From positions 1 to 64,000 of the IMG/VR virus record IMGVR_UViG_3300029882_000009: DNA of 64,000 nt; one strand, written 5' to 3'. Shown here in pieces: positions 7,071 through 14,441 of this stretch. Made by a program: the position numbers and the translations under genes. The notes beneath the pieces were generated by a model. The model worked only from the letters and a program-made list of their open reading frames with translations. It did no database searches and had not been told where the DNA came from. How positions within the stretch are numbered: position 1 is the stretch's first letter; every line of letters starts with the position of its first letter. Source of the DNA: a virus.

Positions 7071-7194
7071 GTTTGTAATATGGTAAGAACAAAAGACACT
7101 AAGAGAATTTGCGCTGGCACTCAAGGAATTACGCAAAGCTGATCCAACAACACGAAGAATACGATATAAGAGAGTGGGGTTATCTAAATGGTAG
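7060..7194 (+). pseudogene. small basic gene interrupted by TAA
   Basis: The ATG overlaps the previous gene's end and follows GGAAAGAAAA. It reads MKSRFVIW, then TAA at 7084-7086. The same frame continues EQKTLREFALALKELRKADP and a basic tail ending VGLSKW, whose TAG overlaps the next gene's ATG region. The good helical, basic composition after the stop suggests a real 44-codon gene with a single nonsense change (AAA to TAA would do it). It could also be a sequence error. Confidence 0.4.
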
Positions 7195-7385
7195 AAAACG
7201 ATTGGCGACGACCATACGAGACATGTCCACAAAATGTAAAGGTAGTTGTATTGGTGTTGGATGGACAATTAAATGCCCAGATATACCCGGTTGTTCGTCG
7301 TGGTGACAGCTTCTATTTTGTAGATAGTGAAATGGGAGATGTTGAGGTTTATCCTGATGGATGGAGGGAATTTAAAAATGCTTGA
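7188..7385 (+). CDS. hypothetical protein
   Basis: 65 residues, strand-rich (VKVVVLVLDGQLNAQIYPVV) with an acidic loop VDSEMGDVEVYPDG and a W near the end; reads like a small beta barrel. Another frame on the same strand (7109-7306) is a shadow. Overlaps the fragment that follows. Function unknown. Confidence 0.6.
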   Translation: MVENDWRRPYETCPQNVKVVVLVLDGQLNAQIYPVVRRGDSFYFVDSEMGDVEVYPDGWREFKNA

Positions 7386-7492
7386 AATTGTGGTTAGAAC
7401 GCTATAACATTAAAATTTTGAATGTGGCGGGCAATGCCATGGTACGAATAGAACCCCTTGTTTACGCTATTTGTTTGGAGGCTTTTAAATGA
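7382..7492 (+). pseudogene. C-terminal fragment with LNVAGN motif
   Basis: A 36-codon frame from TTG at 7382 reads KLWLERYNIKILNVAGNAM and ends ICLEAFK, with its TGA overlapping the next ATG (ATGA). The ILNVAGN block and following helix resemble the ends of Rossmann-like phage proteins (SLOG/YspA or putative molybdenum-carrier type), normally about 100 residues or longer. The upstream two thirds are missing, so this is either a remnant or a very short derivative. The family link is recalled, not computed. Confidence 0.35.
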
Positions 7493-7818
7493 AACTATCA
7501 GAATTGACGTTGGAAGAACAAGATATAATTATCGAAGAAAATCTACATACTGCCATACCAGCGTTTGTTCCATATCTGAATGATGTGGATGATTTTACAG
7601 TACTTACTCAAGCTGGTTGGGCATTTTTAAACGGATTTAGGGTTAAACAAATGAAGCACTCTACCAAAGAGATAATTCAGATGGTTAAGAACTATGGATC
7701 GATGATTAGTCAAATAACTGAAGATCGTATGTCAAAAAATGATTATAGTTATATTAGAAAACAAGAAGCTGCCGAAGACATATTGATTGATATCGAACAG
7801 TTGCTTGAAGGAAAATAG
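7489..7818 (+). CDS. hypothetical helical protein
   Basis: 109 residues, begins MKLSELTLEEQDIIIEENLHT with ribosome site GGAGG. The end is acidic and helical. Its 'MKLSELTLEEQ' opening resembles the KVKDLTKEEC and KFYDLPKWQ openings of paralogs B and C, so a distant relationship to that family is possible. Function unknown. Confidence 0.6.
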   Translation: MKLSELTLEEQDIIIEENLHTAIPAFVPYLNDVDDFTVLTQAGWAFLNGFRVKQMKHSTKEIIQMVKNYGSMISQITEDRMSKNDYSYIRKQEAAEDILIDIEQLLEGK

Positions 7819-7830
7819 GAGTGAATTTAA

Positions 7831-8055
7831 ATGAAATCAATAGTCGAGAAGTATGAAGCATGGGCCGAGGCGGAATTGCAGTCCGCCAACGATGAAGCAA
7901 CCGGGAGCCCTGAATGTCGTGTGGATTTACAAATGGCAGTGTACCATCATGCTCGTGCGCAAGTTTTTGCAACTCTTGCGTTAGTGACTGCAACAGAACG
8001 TCAGACAGAAACAATTATCAATTACGAAGAGTTGAAGATACAAAGAGGTCTTTAA
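7831..8055 (+). CDS. hypothetical helical protein
   Basis: 74 residues with a good AGGAG ribosome site. Almost wholly helical (KSIVEKYEAWAEAELQSAND, then AVYHHARAQVFATLALVTA), ending in a short polar tail. The shape suggests a two-helix hairpin that could dimerise. Function unknown; the stop directly abuts the next ATG. Confidence 0.6.
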   Translation: MKSIVEKYEAWAEAELQSANDEATGSPECRVDLQMAVYHHARAQVFATLALVTATERQTETIINYEELKIQRGL

Positions 8056-8388
8056 ATGACACACATCCAAGTTAAACGATCTGAATACGAGTTATGGTTT
8101 AAGTCTCTTATGAATGCGTCTGAGAGGCAACAGAAGCCCTCTGAAGAAGTGGAACAACCAATCACATATAAAGCAGTCTATGAATTCAAAAATCAATGGA
8201 ATGCCAGTCACATACTTGGCCGCTTTTACGGTGTTGGTGGAATTAATGTTACTCGTTGCATGAACAAGATATATTTTGAAAGTGACAAAGACTGGTTTTG
8301 CAGAAACGGTGAGATAGACAAGGCTTGTAGGTTCGCTGGCGGTAAGAAGCGAGTGACTGAAGTTTTGAGAGAACCAAACCAGATTTGA
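8056..8388 (+). CDS. hypothetical protein
   Basis: 110 residues, helical first half (YELWFKSLMNASERQQK) and a mixed second half with GRFYGVGGINVTRC and WFCRNGEIDKACRFAGGKK. Three cysteines are scattered, not in a metal pattern. Ribosome site GAGG just upstream. Function unknown. Confidence 0.6.
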   Translation: MTHIQVKRSEYELWFKSLMNASERQQKPSEEVEQPITYKAVYEFKNQWNASHILGRFYGVGGINVTRCMNKIYFESDKDWFCRNGEIDKACRFAGGKKRVTEVLREPNQI

Positions 8389-8417
8389 AAATTTGCCGGA
8401 TACAAGGATAGCAATAA

Positions 8418-8654
8418 ATGAATAAAATAAAAAAGGTGTGGGTAACAGAATCGCTCTCACCATTCTTTACCTTATCGATGGAGTCTGAAAACGCCGAGGA
8501 TGAAGTTTTCAGAATAAAAATGGATGAACTGGTATTCCCTGATATTCCCACACCCACACACCCTTTACGACATACTGTAAGGATTGGAACGCTCACGGAA
8601 GATGATTTAATCAAAGTTAGACAAGCAATTGACAGATATCTAGGTCTGATTTGA
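8418..8654 (+). CDS. hypothetical protein
   Basis: 78 residues with ribosome site AAGGATAG. N-terminal strands (KKVWVTESLSPFFTLSMES), an acidic middle, a proline run PDIPTPTHPL and a C-terminal helix. Last gene before a promoter. A weak A/T inverted repeat follows at about 8675-8694 but lacks the GC stem of a proper terminator. Confidence 0.6.
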   Translation: MNKIKKVWVTESLSPFFTLSMESENAEDEVFRIKMDELVFPDIPTPTHPLRHTVRIGTLTEDDLIKVRQAIDRYLGLI

Positions 8655-8732
8655 AAACTTGTCAAATCCTGAAATTTTTTCAAAAAATTTTGAGAGGGAT
8701 ATCATAAAATTATGCAAAATTGTAGTAAAATC

Positions 8733-8741
8733 TGGTATAAT
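8733..8741 (+). promoter_or_regulatory. extended -10 promoter (TGGTATAAT)
   Basis: TGG immediately followed by TATAAT, with a poor -35 (TGCAAA at 17 spacing). The next ATG begins 5 bases downstream, as at 2636 and 32444, implying a leaderless mRNA. Confidence 0.65.
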
Positions 8742-8746
8742 ACATC

Positions 8747-9118
8747 ATGAGTTTTGAATCTCAATTCACCATACCGTATGTGAGCAAACATGCAATACTA
8801 CGATATCGAGAACGTATAGCTCCAACATTAGGGATGTATCAATCTGATGTTGAGATACGAGAATGTCTTCTGTACCCTTTATTTAAATGCAAGGTGAATA
8901 ATAGGACCGAATGTTGGGGGTGTAGGAATGTTAGAGGAGTTCGTTTTAATATAATTGTAAATAAAGAATTTGCAATAGTTACAATTGGCAATCCGTGGCA
9001 TTGGGAAAGAGAAACAAGAAACGCATGGTTAGAAACTGGATATGACCCGAAACCAGATGGTTTGAGAGATAGTGAATTTGAACAATCCATCTTAGAATTT
9101 ATAGGAAAACACACATGA
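8747..9118 (+). CDS. hypothetical phage protein, probably leaderless
   Basis: 123 residues. Begins MSFESQFTIPYVSKHAILRYRERI; the 'HAxxRYxER' pattern recalls small phage proteins of unknown function. CWGCRNVRGVRFNIIV provides one CxxC. No ribosome site precedes the ATG; the -10 box lies 5 bases upstream. The stop overlaps the regulator gene start (ATGA), so the two are probably co-transcribed and coupled. Confidence 0.6.
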   Translation: MSFESQFTIPYVSKHAILRYRERIAPTLGMYQSDVEIRECLLYPLFKCKVNNRTECWGCRNVRGVRFNIIVNKEFAIVTIGNPWHWERETRNAWLETGYDPKPDGLRDSEFEQSILEFIGKHT

Positions 9119-10182
9119 ACACAAAAGCAACGACAGTATCAAAAAGAAAGCCCAATACTCCAATAGGTGATGTACGCTGGGAGAAAGGAATATCTCAACC
9201 ACAACTAGCTGAGATAATTGGTGTTTGGAAATTTTACGATGTCAGCGACTACGAACATGCCAAACGTTTTTCAACCAACGAAGAGAGGCAGAAAATTGCT
9301 TGTGCTCTAGGTATTACTGTCACAGAACTACAAACCCTAGAACGTCTAACAAAAATGAAATACGGAACTGTTGAAAATGTAGAGATTGATCGTCTAGTAC
9401 TTTCTTATGTCTGGCGTATGGCAAATGAGACAGCGAACACAAAAGTTCATGCCGATTATAAAACAGTATCTGATGATGTAAATATATCAATTCATTCTGT
9501 GTCTGCTTCTATGTCACGTCTTATCAAGAAGGGTCTTGTAGAAGCGCTGAGGGATGATGTGGTTAAAACGACAGATAGAACAAGGAATTTCTTTGTGAAT
9601 ACAAAAACATCAGATGCTATTATTAGCAGTGTTGGTATCGATATGACTACACTATCGAAAGAAGAGCAGGACTATTTGAGGCACAAAGAACCAGTTAAGG
9701 ACGCAAACTGGAGTAAGGATGGGGATATTATAGTAAAACCAAAATGTATTGGGGAGGTCTCTATAGACAAAAAATTAATAGAGGAAACAGAATCTGTAGT
9801 TTCAGTCATTGAAGTCAAAGACGATAGAAAGCCTGTCTCTAATGTCGAGCGTCTTTCAAATGATTTTCTAGAACTTCTCTCTGTTGCGCCTGAAGCCGAT
9901 CAGTACCGAACACAGAATGAGAGTTTAAAGATTCAGTTGAATACTCTTTCGAACGAATTGAGAGACGAGAGAAGTTCAAAACTATCTGCACACCTTGACG
10001 CTGGCCAAATCTTGTTTGTGGGTTCTATGATCGGGTTGTTTGAGCGATTAAAGGAAATAATTGGTAACCCATTCGTGTTGCCTATGTATAATGCCCTTCT
10101 AGAGCAGCGTTTGTCAAATTGGTCCGAACCTTCGATGATTGACCGTGCGCTTGAATTCTTGAAGGAGTTGAAGAAATCATGA
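9115..10182 (+). CDS. two-headed HTH regulator (XRE-like plus winged helix)
   Basis: 355 residues. Residues about 20-80 (ISQPQLAEIIGVWKFYDVSD...ERQKIACALGITVTELQ) look like an XRE/Cro-type HTH. Residues about 95-165 (YKTVSDDVNISIHSVSASMSRLIKKGLVEAL) look like a winged helix of the MarR/Rrf2 kind, including a wing. A linker, a coiled coil at about 258-290 (NESLKIQLNTLSNELRDERS) and a helical C-terminus follow. This predicts a DNA-binding, self-associating protein, possibly the early transcription regulator or a replication initiator-like factor. Coupled to the leaderless gene upstream. The domain reading is mine; no search was run. Confidence 0.6.
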   Translation: MNTKATTVSKRKPNTPIGDVRWEKGISQPQLAEIIGVWKFYDVSDYEHAKRFSTNEERQKIACALGITVTELQTLERLTKMKYGTVENVEIDRLVLSYVWRMANETANTKVHADYKTVSDDVNISIHSVSASMSRLIKKGLVEALRDDVVKTTDRTRNFFVNTKTSDAIISSVGIDMTTLSKEEQDYLRHKEPVKDANWSKDGDIIVKPKCIGEVSIDKKLIEETESVVSVIEVKDDRKPVSNVERLSNDFLELLSVAPEADQYRTQNESLKIQLNTLSNELRDERSSKLSAHLDAGQILFVGSMIGLFERLKEIIGNPFVLPMYNALLEQRLSNWSEPSMIDRALEFLKELKKS

Positions 10183-10232
10183 TAAAAATTTACAGGGCCG
10201 TTCGTAAATACCTGGAAGAGTTGGATAAATAA
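10179..10232 (+). CDS. possible 17-residue coupling peptide
   Basis: An ATG overlapping the regulator's TGA (ATGA) reads MIKIYRAVRKYLEELDK, and its TAA overlaps the next ATG (TAATG). It is amphipathic and basic. The perfect coupling at both ends supports translation, but the peptide is very short. Confidence 0.3.
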   Translation: MIKIYRAVRKYLEELDK

Positions 10233-10456
10233 TGCACTGGGACCATAAACCTACAAACATTGGCGATAAACGAGTACGTCGTATATTCGCATGGAAACCA
10301 ATAATTCTTTCTTCGAATAATGGAGATAGATATGTTACGGTTTGGTTACAGTCTATATGGATAATTCAACAACTCGAAGGGGTATGCGGTAGAGAAATAT
10401 GGTTCCGAATATATTGGACCTTAGATAAGAAAGATTTGGAATCACACTTATTATAA
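10232..10456 (+). CDS. hypothetical protein
   Basis: 74 residues, tryptophan-rich (five W) with strands such as DRYVTVWLQSIWIIQQL. No membrane segment is certain. Coupled upstream by TAATG. The last gene before the promoter at 10476. Function unknown. Confidence 0.55.
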   Translation: MHWDHKPTNIGDKRVRRIFAWKPIILSSNNGDRYVTVWLQSIWIIQQLEGVCGREIWFRIYWTLDKKDLESHLL

Positions 10457-10475
10457 TATCTTTCCTTTACCACTA

Positions 10476-10504
10476 TTGCAAAATATGAAAAATTGTGCTA
10501 TACT
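10476..10504 (+). promoter_or_regulatory. sigma70-type promoter (TTGCAA-N17-TATACT)
   Basis: TTGCAA at 10476 and TATACT at 10499 with 17-base spacing; TGTGC before the -10 gives a partial extended element. It drives the small HTH gene, which has its own ribosome site TAGGAG. Confidence 0.8.
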
Positions 10505-10539
10505 ATAAAGGAAAGTACTACAATAATTTAGGAGTAAGC

Positions 10540-10794
10540 ATGGCAGAGCAAGAAACAGTTGTGATTGGGGAGCAAGAATATCTCAGCGTTGAGAAGATAG
10601 CTGAGAAACTTGGTGTTCCGCGTCATCATATTGTGAAGTTGGTTCGTGACGGCAAGCTTCATGGCCAGAAAATTGGTAAGGAATATCTTGTGTCCTCAGA
10701 AGAATTTCATCAATACATAACTGCTGGAAACTTTGAATATACAAAGCGCAAACCATTTCCGCGAGTGAAGAAGACTGTCCAACAGGGATCTTAA
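10540..10794 (+). CDS. excisionase-type (MerR/HTH_17) DNA-binding protein
   Basis: 84 residues from the ATG behind TTTAGGAG. EYLSVEKIAEKLGVPRHHIVKLVRDGKLHGQKIGKEYLV (split over about residues 12-50) is the standard helix-turn-helix plus wing of the excisionase/HTH_17 family: ScxxxAxxLGVxxxxVxxLIxxGxLxxxxIGxxxxI. A basic tail follows (KRKPFPRVKK). These proteins bind DNA in excision or as small repressors. With no integrase in view, a regulatory role is as likely as excision. Its own promoter and the tRNA gene following it suggest a stand-alone unit. Confidence 0.8.
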   Translation: MAEQETVVIGEQEYLSVEKIAEKLGVPRHHIVKLVRDGKLHGQKIGKEYLVSSEEFHQYITAGNFEYTKRKPFPRVKKTVQQGS

Positions 10795-10798
10795 TTGA

Positions 10799-10873
10799 TC
10801 CCTTGTCTTTTAATTGGCAGGAAAACGCCCTTTGAAGGCGCTAATGCTGGTCCGAATCCAGCCGAGGGACCCA
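10799..10873 (+). tRNA. tRNA-Gln (anticodon TTG)
   Basis: Acceptor TCCCTTG pairs with CGAGGGA, followed by a C discriminator and an encoded CCA. The T arm GCTGG/CCAGC encloses TCCGAAT. The anticodon loop CTTTGAA has T at 33 and TTG at 34-36 (10832-10834). The D stem is weak (T runs with A and wobble G), and one anticodon-stem pair is A-C. Length 75. It lies 5 bases after the excisionase stop and 2 bases before the next ATG, so it must be cut out of an mRNA. Confidence 0.75.
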
Positions 10874-10874
10874 T

Positions 10875-11060
10875 ATGACATTTATGATTGTAGCTCTAAA
10901 CTTGAATTTAGAAGATGAAATTGTTGAAAATGATATTTTAACCATAGAAGAAGCAACAATTTCATCTGAGACTTGGAATGATAATATACCAAGAATTTCG
11001 GATGTGTTTTTCTATGAGATTCAACCTTCCGCCAAAACTCCTGCATCGAGAGAAAGATAA
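10875..11060 (+). CDS. hypothetical acidic protein
   Basis: 61 residues, strongly acidic (EDEIVENDILTIEEATISS). No ribosome site is visible, because the tRNA ends 2 bases upstream, so translation would follow tRNA processing or use an internal start (ATG at 10884). No function recognised; the composition would suit a DNA-mimic or inhibitor, but that is speculation. Confidence 0.45.
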   Translation: MTFMIVALNLNLEDEIVENDILTIEEATISSETWNDNIPRISDVFFYEIQPSAKTPASRER

Positions 11061-11065
11061 ATCAT

Positions 11066-11407
11066 ATGTCAGGTATACGCAGAATAGAAGCGGAACGTAA
11101 TAGACAGATCAAGGTAGAAGGTTTTGACTCTAAACGGGATGACCAATATACTAATGGGGAGATGGTTCAAGCTGCAGTATGTTATATATTAAAACATACC
11201 AAAGACATGAATTTGATTGATCATTTATGGCCAGAGGGTTGGTCTCCTGATTGGATCGATAAGTTCTCAAACCCTATTCGTGACCTTGAAAAAGCTGGTG
11301 CTTTAATTGTTGCTGAGATTGATCGTCTTGAAAGATTGAATGACAAGGTAGAGTCGGATCATTACGAGAACATGTATCGGGATTCGTTAGACGACATGAG
11401 TAAATAA
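11066..11407 (+). CDS. phage DNRxxQ/EGF-type conserved protein
   Basis: 113 residues. The pattern ERNRQIKVEGFDSKRDDQYTNGEM, then WPEGWSPDW...DLEKAGALIVAEIDRL, matches a widespread phage protein of unknown function (ExxRQ...EGW-x-DD-H/Y-x-GE...WPW...R-L-KAGALI-AEIxR) that I recall from many tailed phages. No catalytic role is established in my knowledge. Part of the operon leading to the helicase; overlaps the next start. Confidence 0.7.
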   Translation: MSGIRRIEAERNRQIKVEGFDSKRDDQYTNGEMVQAAVCYILKHTKDMNLIDHLWPEGWSPDWIDKFSNPIRDLEKAGALIVAEIDRLERLNDKVESDHYENMYRDSLDDMSK

Positions 11408-11622
11408 TGCAAGATACTCAACATAAACTTATTCAACAATGTCTTGAGCGTAGAATCACTCCTGAGATTAGAAGGTTGTTACGTCAGAGACATGAGTGGA
11501 ATGAAGCTTTAGAGTCAGGATATCAGAAATATCTCGGAGCGATAAATGAGCGACTACGGGGTAGATCCATCTACTTTAGCAATTCGATACTTAATGAATC
11601 AATGGACCAGAAAACACGGTGA
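11407..11622 (+). CDS. hypothetical basic protein
   Basis: 71 residues, helical and basic (RRITPEIRRLLRQRHEWNEAL). Its last 76 bases overlap the next gene in another frame, which is unusual for this operon. Either both are translated or a lesion has extended this frame. Function unknown. Confidence 0.5.
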   Translation: MQDTQHKLIQQCLERRITPEIRRLLRQRHEWNEALESGYQKYLGAINERLRGRSIYFSNSILNESMDQKTR

Positions 11623-11758
11623 GTTAACACCACCTCTTGATTTGGCACGTGCCGTTGTGAATACAGTAAGCGCAATTGGGTACAACAAACCTGTTATAAA
11701 TAAACTCATATTGAATTATGAAATGGCACTTGAGAAACAGAACTCTTGTATACCTTAG
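11546..11758 (+). CDS. hypothetical protein with weak PPT-ELA motif
   Basis: 70 residues. The ATG has GGAG 7 bases upstream, so the start is well supported despite the overlap with the previous gene. LTPPLDLARAVVNTV resembles the PPTRLELAEEVC module of the paralogs at 3.5-5.2 kb and may be a further, diverged copy. It overlaps the helicase start by 13 bases. Confidence 0.5.
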   Translation: MSDYGVDPSTLAIRYLMNQWTRKHGELTPPLDLARAVVNTVSAIGYNKPVINKLILNYEMALEKQNSCIP

Positions 11759-13416
11759 ACTACAACCAAAGCCTTGATGTCGTGATAGCACATGGCGATG
11801 AAAAGATACTGAAAGACCTCCGTAAAATTTCGGATTCTCGGAGCGGAGGTCCTTTTTATGCGCCATTTGTGATATTTAAACCAAGCCGTATATTATTACT
11901 TGCTGCTGAATCTATTGCAATTCCAGATGATGCTACACCAGCTTACAGGCAGGTACGTTCCAGTCTCATGCAAGGAGATCCTCATACTGTCGAATATGTG
12001 AAGCAATGGAGTGATTACTTAGGTGCGAACCTTCTCCCTCACCAACTTGAATCTTGTTCATTAGCTGCTCTCGATACATCCCAGTTCAATGGATCACAAC
12101 AGGGTACGGGTAAGACAAGATCTACCCTAGTTCTCTTCAAAGTATGGAATGCACAGCGCATATTGGTGGTACTACCTCGTTCTCTCGCTGGGGAATGGAT
12201 TGCGGAAATTGGTCGATTACAGAACTATGACCTTAATATTACTAATCTTGCGATCAACAAGCCTGTTGCTACTAGAATTAAAATGTTGGAGCGAGCAACG
12301 GAAGGTATCGTCTTTGTCAACTATGAAGTAGTCGCCAAGATGGGGCCATACTTAGAACGATTTGATCCTCAAGTAGTGGCTTTTGATGAATCATGGTATC
12401 TATTCAATACGTCCGCAAGAGTGACACGTGCTGCACATTTACTGGCTCGTCCACCACGAATTCGGATTGAACTAACTGGTACTTCAATGAGCCAGAACGT
12501 AGGCAATCTTTATTCTCAGATGAAAATAGTGGACCCAGAGAATATTACTGAGACATATGATGAATTTTTACATCGCTATGCAAACATGGTTCCCCAGCGA
12601 ATTCTAAGCAATAAAACTATCTTAAAACCTGTTGGATGTATAGATCCTGTCGGACTTATTACACGTCTCGGCCCTAAGTGGTATAGGGCTACAAAAGCCA
12701 CATGTCTTGGTTTGCCGCCTCAGACATTTGAAGTAGTACGATTAGACCTTCCTCCCAGCGTCCGTGAGTTATACGAACGAGTAAAGGTAGAAGGTGAGTC
12801 TGCGCTGGGGAATGAGTTAAGTCTGGCCGGTGAAGGAATTATATGGCTCCGGTTACATCAAATTGCTGGTGGTCATGCTCCTATATGGGAAGATATGGCA
12901 CAACCCGAACCTGTACTTACAGAACTTGATTCCTACAAGATTGACTGGATACGCAATTTTGCTATTGAAAGACTTCGTGGTGATTCAAGTATTAAGGTAT
13001 TAATTTGGTGTAGATACAACCATGAGGTTTACAGACTTCAGCGCGAACTCAATGAAATAGTAGGTACTGTAGCTATTACTGGGAGTACGAAAGACGATAC
13101 TAGAGATGAATACAAAAAACAGTTTCTGGACCGTAGTAGTGGTTTACAAATAATGACTATGCAGATACAGAAGATGGCATTTGGGGCTAATCTTCAAACC
13201 GGAGATTTCCATATCTACCACTCAAACTCCTGGCGCTATTTGTTGCGCTCTCAGTCGCAGGATAGAAGTCACAGAATAGGGAGGGAGCAACCTGTACATT
13301 ATATTGATCTAATTGCGCGTAATACTATTGATGAAAAAATCTATGATGCGCTTTCAGCACATGAAGACTTGGCGACTCGATTGAGTCCAGATACGGTAGG
13401 AGTGTACGGTGGATAA
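11746..13416 (+). CDS. SNF2-type DEAD/H helicase
   Basis: 556 residues. Motif I QGTGKT at about 119-124; motif II FDESW at 213-217 (DESW where SNF2 proteins have DExH); motif III LTGTSMSQ at 243-250; C-terminal lobe with LIWCRYNHEV, TGSTKDDTRDE, motif V-like KMAFGANLQ and motif VI QSQDRSHRIGR near 505-515. This is the SNF2 family of dsDNA translocases found in many phages. Residues 1-100 form a separate N-terminal domain. The start is TTG with a weak site; the frame is closed 5 codons upstream. A role in replication or recombination, moving proteins along DNA, is the family inference. Confidence 0.85.
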   Translation: MYTLDYNQSLDVVIAHGDEKILKDLRKISDSRSGGPFYAPFVIFKPSRILLLAAESIAIPDDATPAYRQVRSSLMQGDPHTVEYVKQWSDYLGANLLPHQLESCSLAALDTSQFNGSQQGTGKTRSTLVLFKVWNAQRILVVLPRSLAGEWIAEIGRLQNYDLNITNLAINKPVATRIKMLERATEGIVFVNYEVVAKMGPYLERFDPQVVAFDESWYLFNTSARVTRAAHLLARPPRIRIELTGTSMSQNVGNLYSQMKIVDPENITETYDEFLHRYANMVPQRILSNKTILKPVGCIDPVGLITRLGPKWYRATKATCLGLPPQTFEVVRLDLPPSVRELYERVKVEGESALGNELSLAGEGIIWLRLHQIAGGHAPIWEDMAQPEPVLTELDSYKIDWIRNFAIERLRGDSSIKVLIWCRYNHEVYRLQRELNEIVGTVAITGSTKDDTRDEYKKQFLDRSSGLQIMTMQIQKMAFGANLQTGDFHIYHSNSWRYLLRSQSQDRSHRIGREQPVHYIDLIARNTIDEKIYDALSAHEDLATRLSPDTVGVYGG

Positions 13417-13618
13417 TGCATTTGTGATTGGTTTCGCATCAGGTTTGTTGGTTGCTTTAGTTAATTACATACTGTTTGATCGCAAACGATTTAAAGACTG
13501 GAAGAAAATCATTGAAGACGAAATCAAGACTTTTCATGAAATTGAAGAGTTGAAGAAGCAACATCAACAGTTGATAACAGATATCATAACTGCTCGTGAT
13601 AAGGATAGTATAAAATGA
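13409..13618 (+). CDS. membrane-anchored coiled-coil protein
   Basis: 69 residues from a GTG start, overlapping the helicase by 8 bases. An N-terminal transmembrane helix (about 4-22, FVIGFASGLLVALVNYILF) precedes a basic stretch and a helical coil (EIKTFHEIEELKKQHQQLI). The architecture resembles small i-spanin-like or scaffolding peptides, but the position in the early region argues for an early membrane role. The stop overlaps the next ATG. Confidence 0.6.
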   Translation: MDNAFVIGFASGLLVALVNYILFDRKRFKDWKKIIEDEIKTFHEIEELKKQHQQLITDIITARDKDSIK

Positions 13619-13782
13619 GTTGGCTCTGTATATTTGGACACTCTTGGCACTATATTAAGTTCGATGCAGTAGGTAAACCAACTATCAGACAATGCCTGAA
13701 CTGTAAATGTGAACAAGCATTTTATGTAGCGCATGATCATAACTCTATTGGGGATTATTGGATACGCCATGAATGGAAATGA
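13615..13782 (+). CDS. small zinc-ribbon-like protein
   Basis: 55 residues, ATGA-coupled to the upstream gene. It reads MSWLCIFGHSWHYIKFD, then RQCLNCKCEQAFYVAHDH; the C, H and CxxCxC pattern recalls small phage zinc-knuckle proteins that open with a CxFGHxW motif. Missed easily because of its length. Function unknown. Confidence 0.6.
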   Translation: MSWLCIFGHSWHYIKFDAVGKPTIRQCLNCKCEQAFYVAHDHNSIGDYWIRHEWK

Positions 13783-13793
13783 TAAGGATAAAA

Positions 13794-14123
13794 ATGTTTA
13801 ACGATAAAATATTTGCAAGTCAGCAAGGTAGACAACCTTTTCGAGAATGGGATGGTGTAATAACCACAACAGGAGTGGACTATTCAGGTAAGATATTTAA
13901 ACGTCATGAAAATGGAATATATCAGATATGGAAGAAGAATAGTGGGTCGTGCTTCGCTGGGATAGGTTGTCAGATATATGTCAAGCCCTGGCTTGTACTT
14001 GTACGTGTCGAAGATAACGTAGCCTATGAAATAGAAGGTATGGAACTGTGTCGCAGTAATAGCAGATCTTGTGAGAAATATTTAGTGGAGAAAATGAATG
14101 ACTTATGTACTTCCGACAATTGA
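13794..14123 (+). CDS. hypothetical protein
   Basis: 109 residues. I chose the ATG at 13794 because AAGGATAAAA precedes it; an upstream ATG at 13773 lies inside the previous gene. Mostly strands (VITTTGVDYSGKIFKRHENG, IYVKPWLVLVRVEDNV), likely a beta barrel. Its end overlaps the next start. Function unknown. Confidence 0.6.
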   Translation: MFNDKIFASQQGRQPFREWDGVITTTGVDYSGKIFKRHENGIYQIWKKNSGSCFAGIGCQIYVKPWLVLVRVEDNVAYEIEGMELCRSNSRSCEKYLVEKMNDLCTSDN

Positions 14124-14439
14124 AGAAGTAGCTGCCGCCAGAAGAGAATGTGACGCGGCTTATAAGGAATGGCTGAGATATCCCTCATATAACAATCACA
14201 CCTACGAAGAGAAGTCACGTCTTATGAACGTCTCTTATCAAAAGAAGTCATATTTAGACTATCTTCTACGACCATATAGATACAGAGCTAATAAGGCTAA
14301 AAAAGAAGCTCTTCAAGCGATGGAGAGTTTGGCCTTATCTTATAACAATATCACAACTACTCTTTGTTCAATCAAAGCTCATAATTATGTAGTTAATAAA
14401 AACATACTCGAAGAAATGTTGAACGCAGGAAAGGAATAA
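14098..14439 (+). CDS. hypothetical helical basic protein
   Basis: 113 residues, strongly helical with many Tyr, Lys and Arg (EVAAARRECDAAYKEWLRYP, RPYRYRANKAKKEALQAM). Could be a coiled dimer; the basic face suggests nucleic-acid contact, by charge only. Ends 2 bases before the next ATG. Confidence 0.6.
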   Translation: MTYVLPTIEEVAAARRECDAAYKEWLRYPSYNNHTYEEKSRLMNVSYQKKSYLDYLLRPYRYRANKAKKEALQAMESLALSYNNITTTLCSIKAHNYVVNKNILEEMLNAGKE

Positions 14440-14441
14440 AA

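Noticed and set aside
306-7194. Stop-codon reassignment (TGA or TAA read as an amino acid)
   Set aside because: Only two small genes are interrupted and by different stops, while all long genes (up to 2027 codons) are free of in-frame stops and use normal stops.
8675-8694. AAATTTTTT/AAAAAATTT inverted repeat as terminator
   Set aside because: Stem is A/T only and unstable; may just reflect AT-rich promoter sequence.
10785-10811. GGGATC/GATCCC hairpin with TTGTCTTTT as a terminator
   Set aside because: Its second arm and T-rich tail are the acceptor and D arm of tRNA-Gln; termination there would abolish the tRNA.
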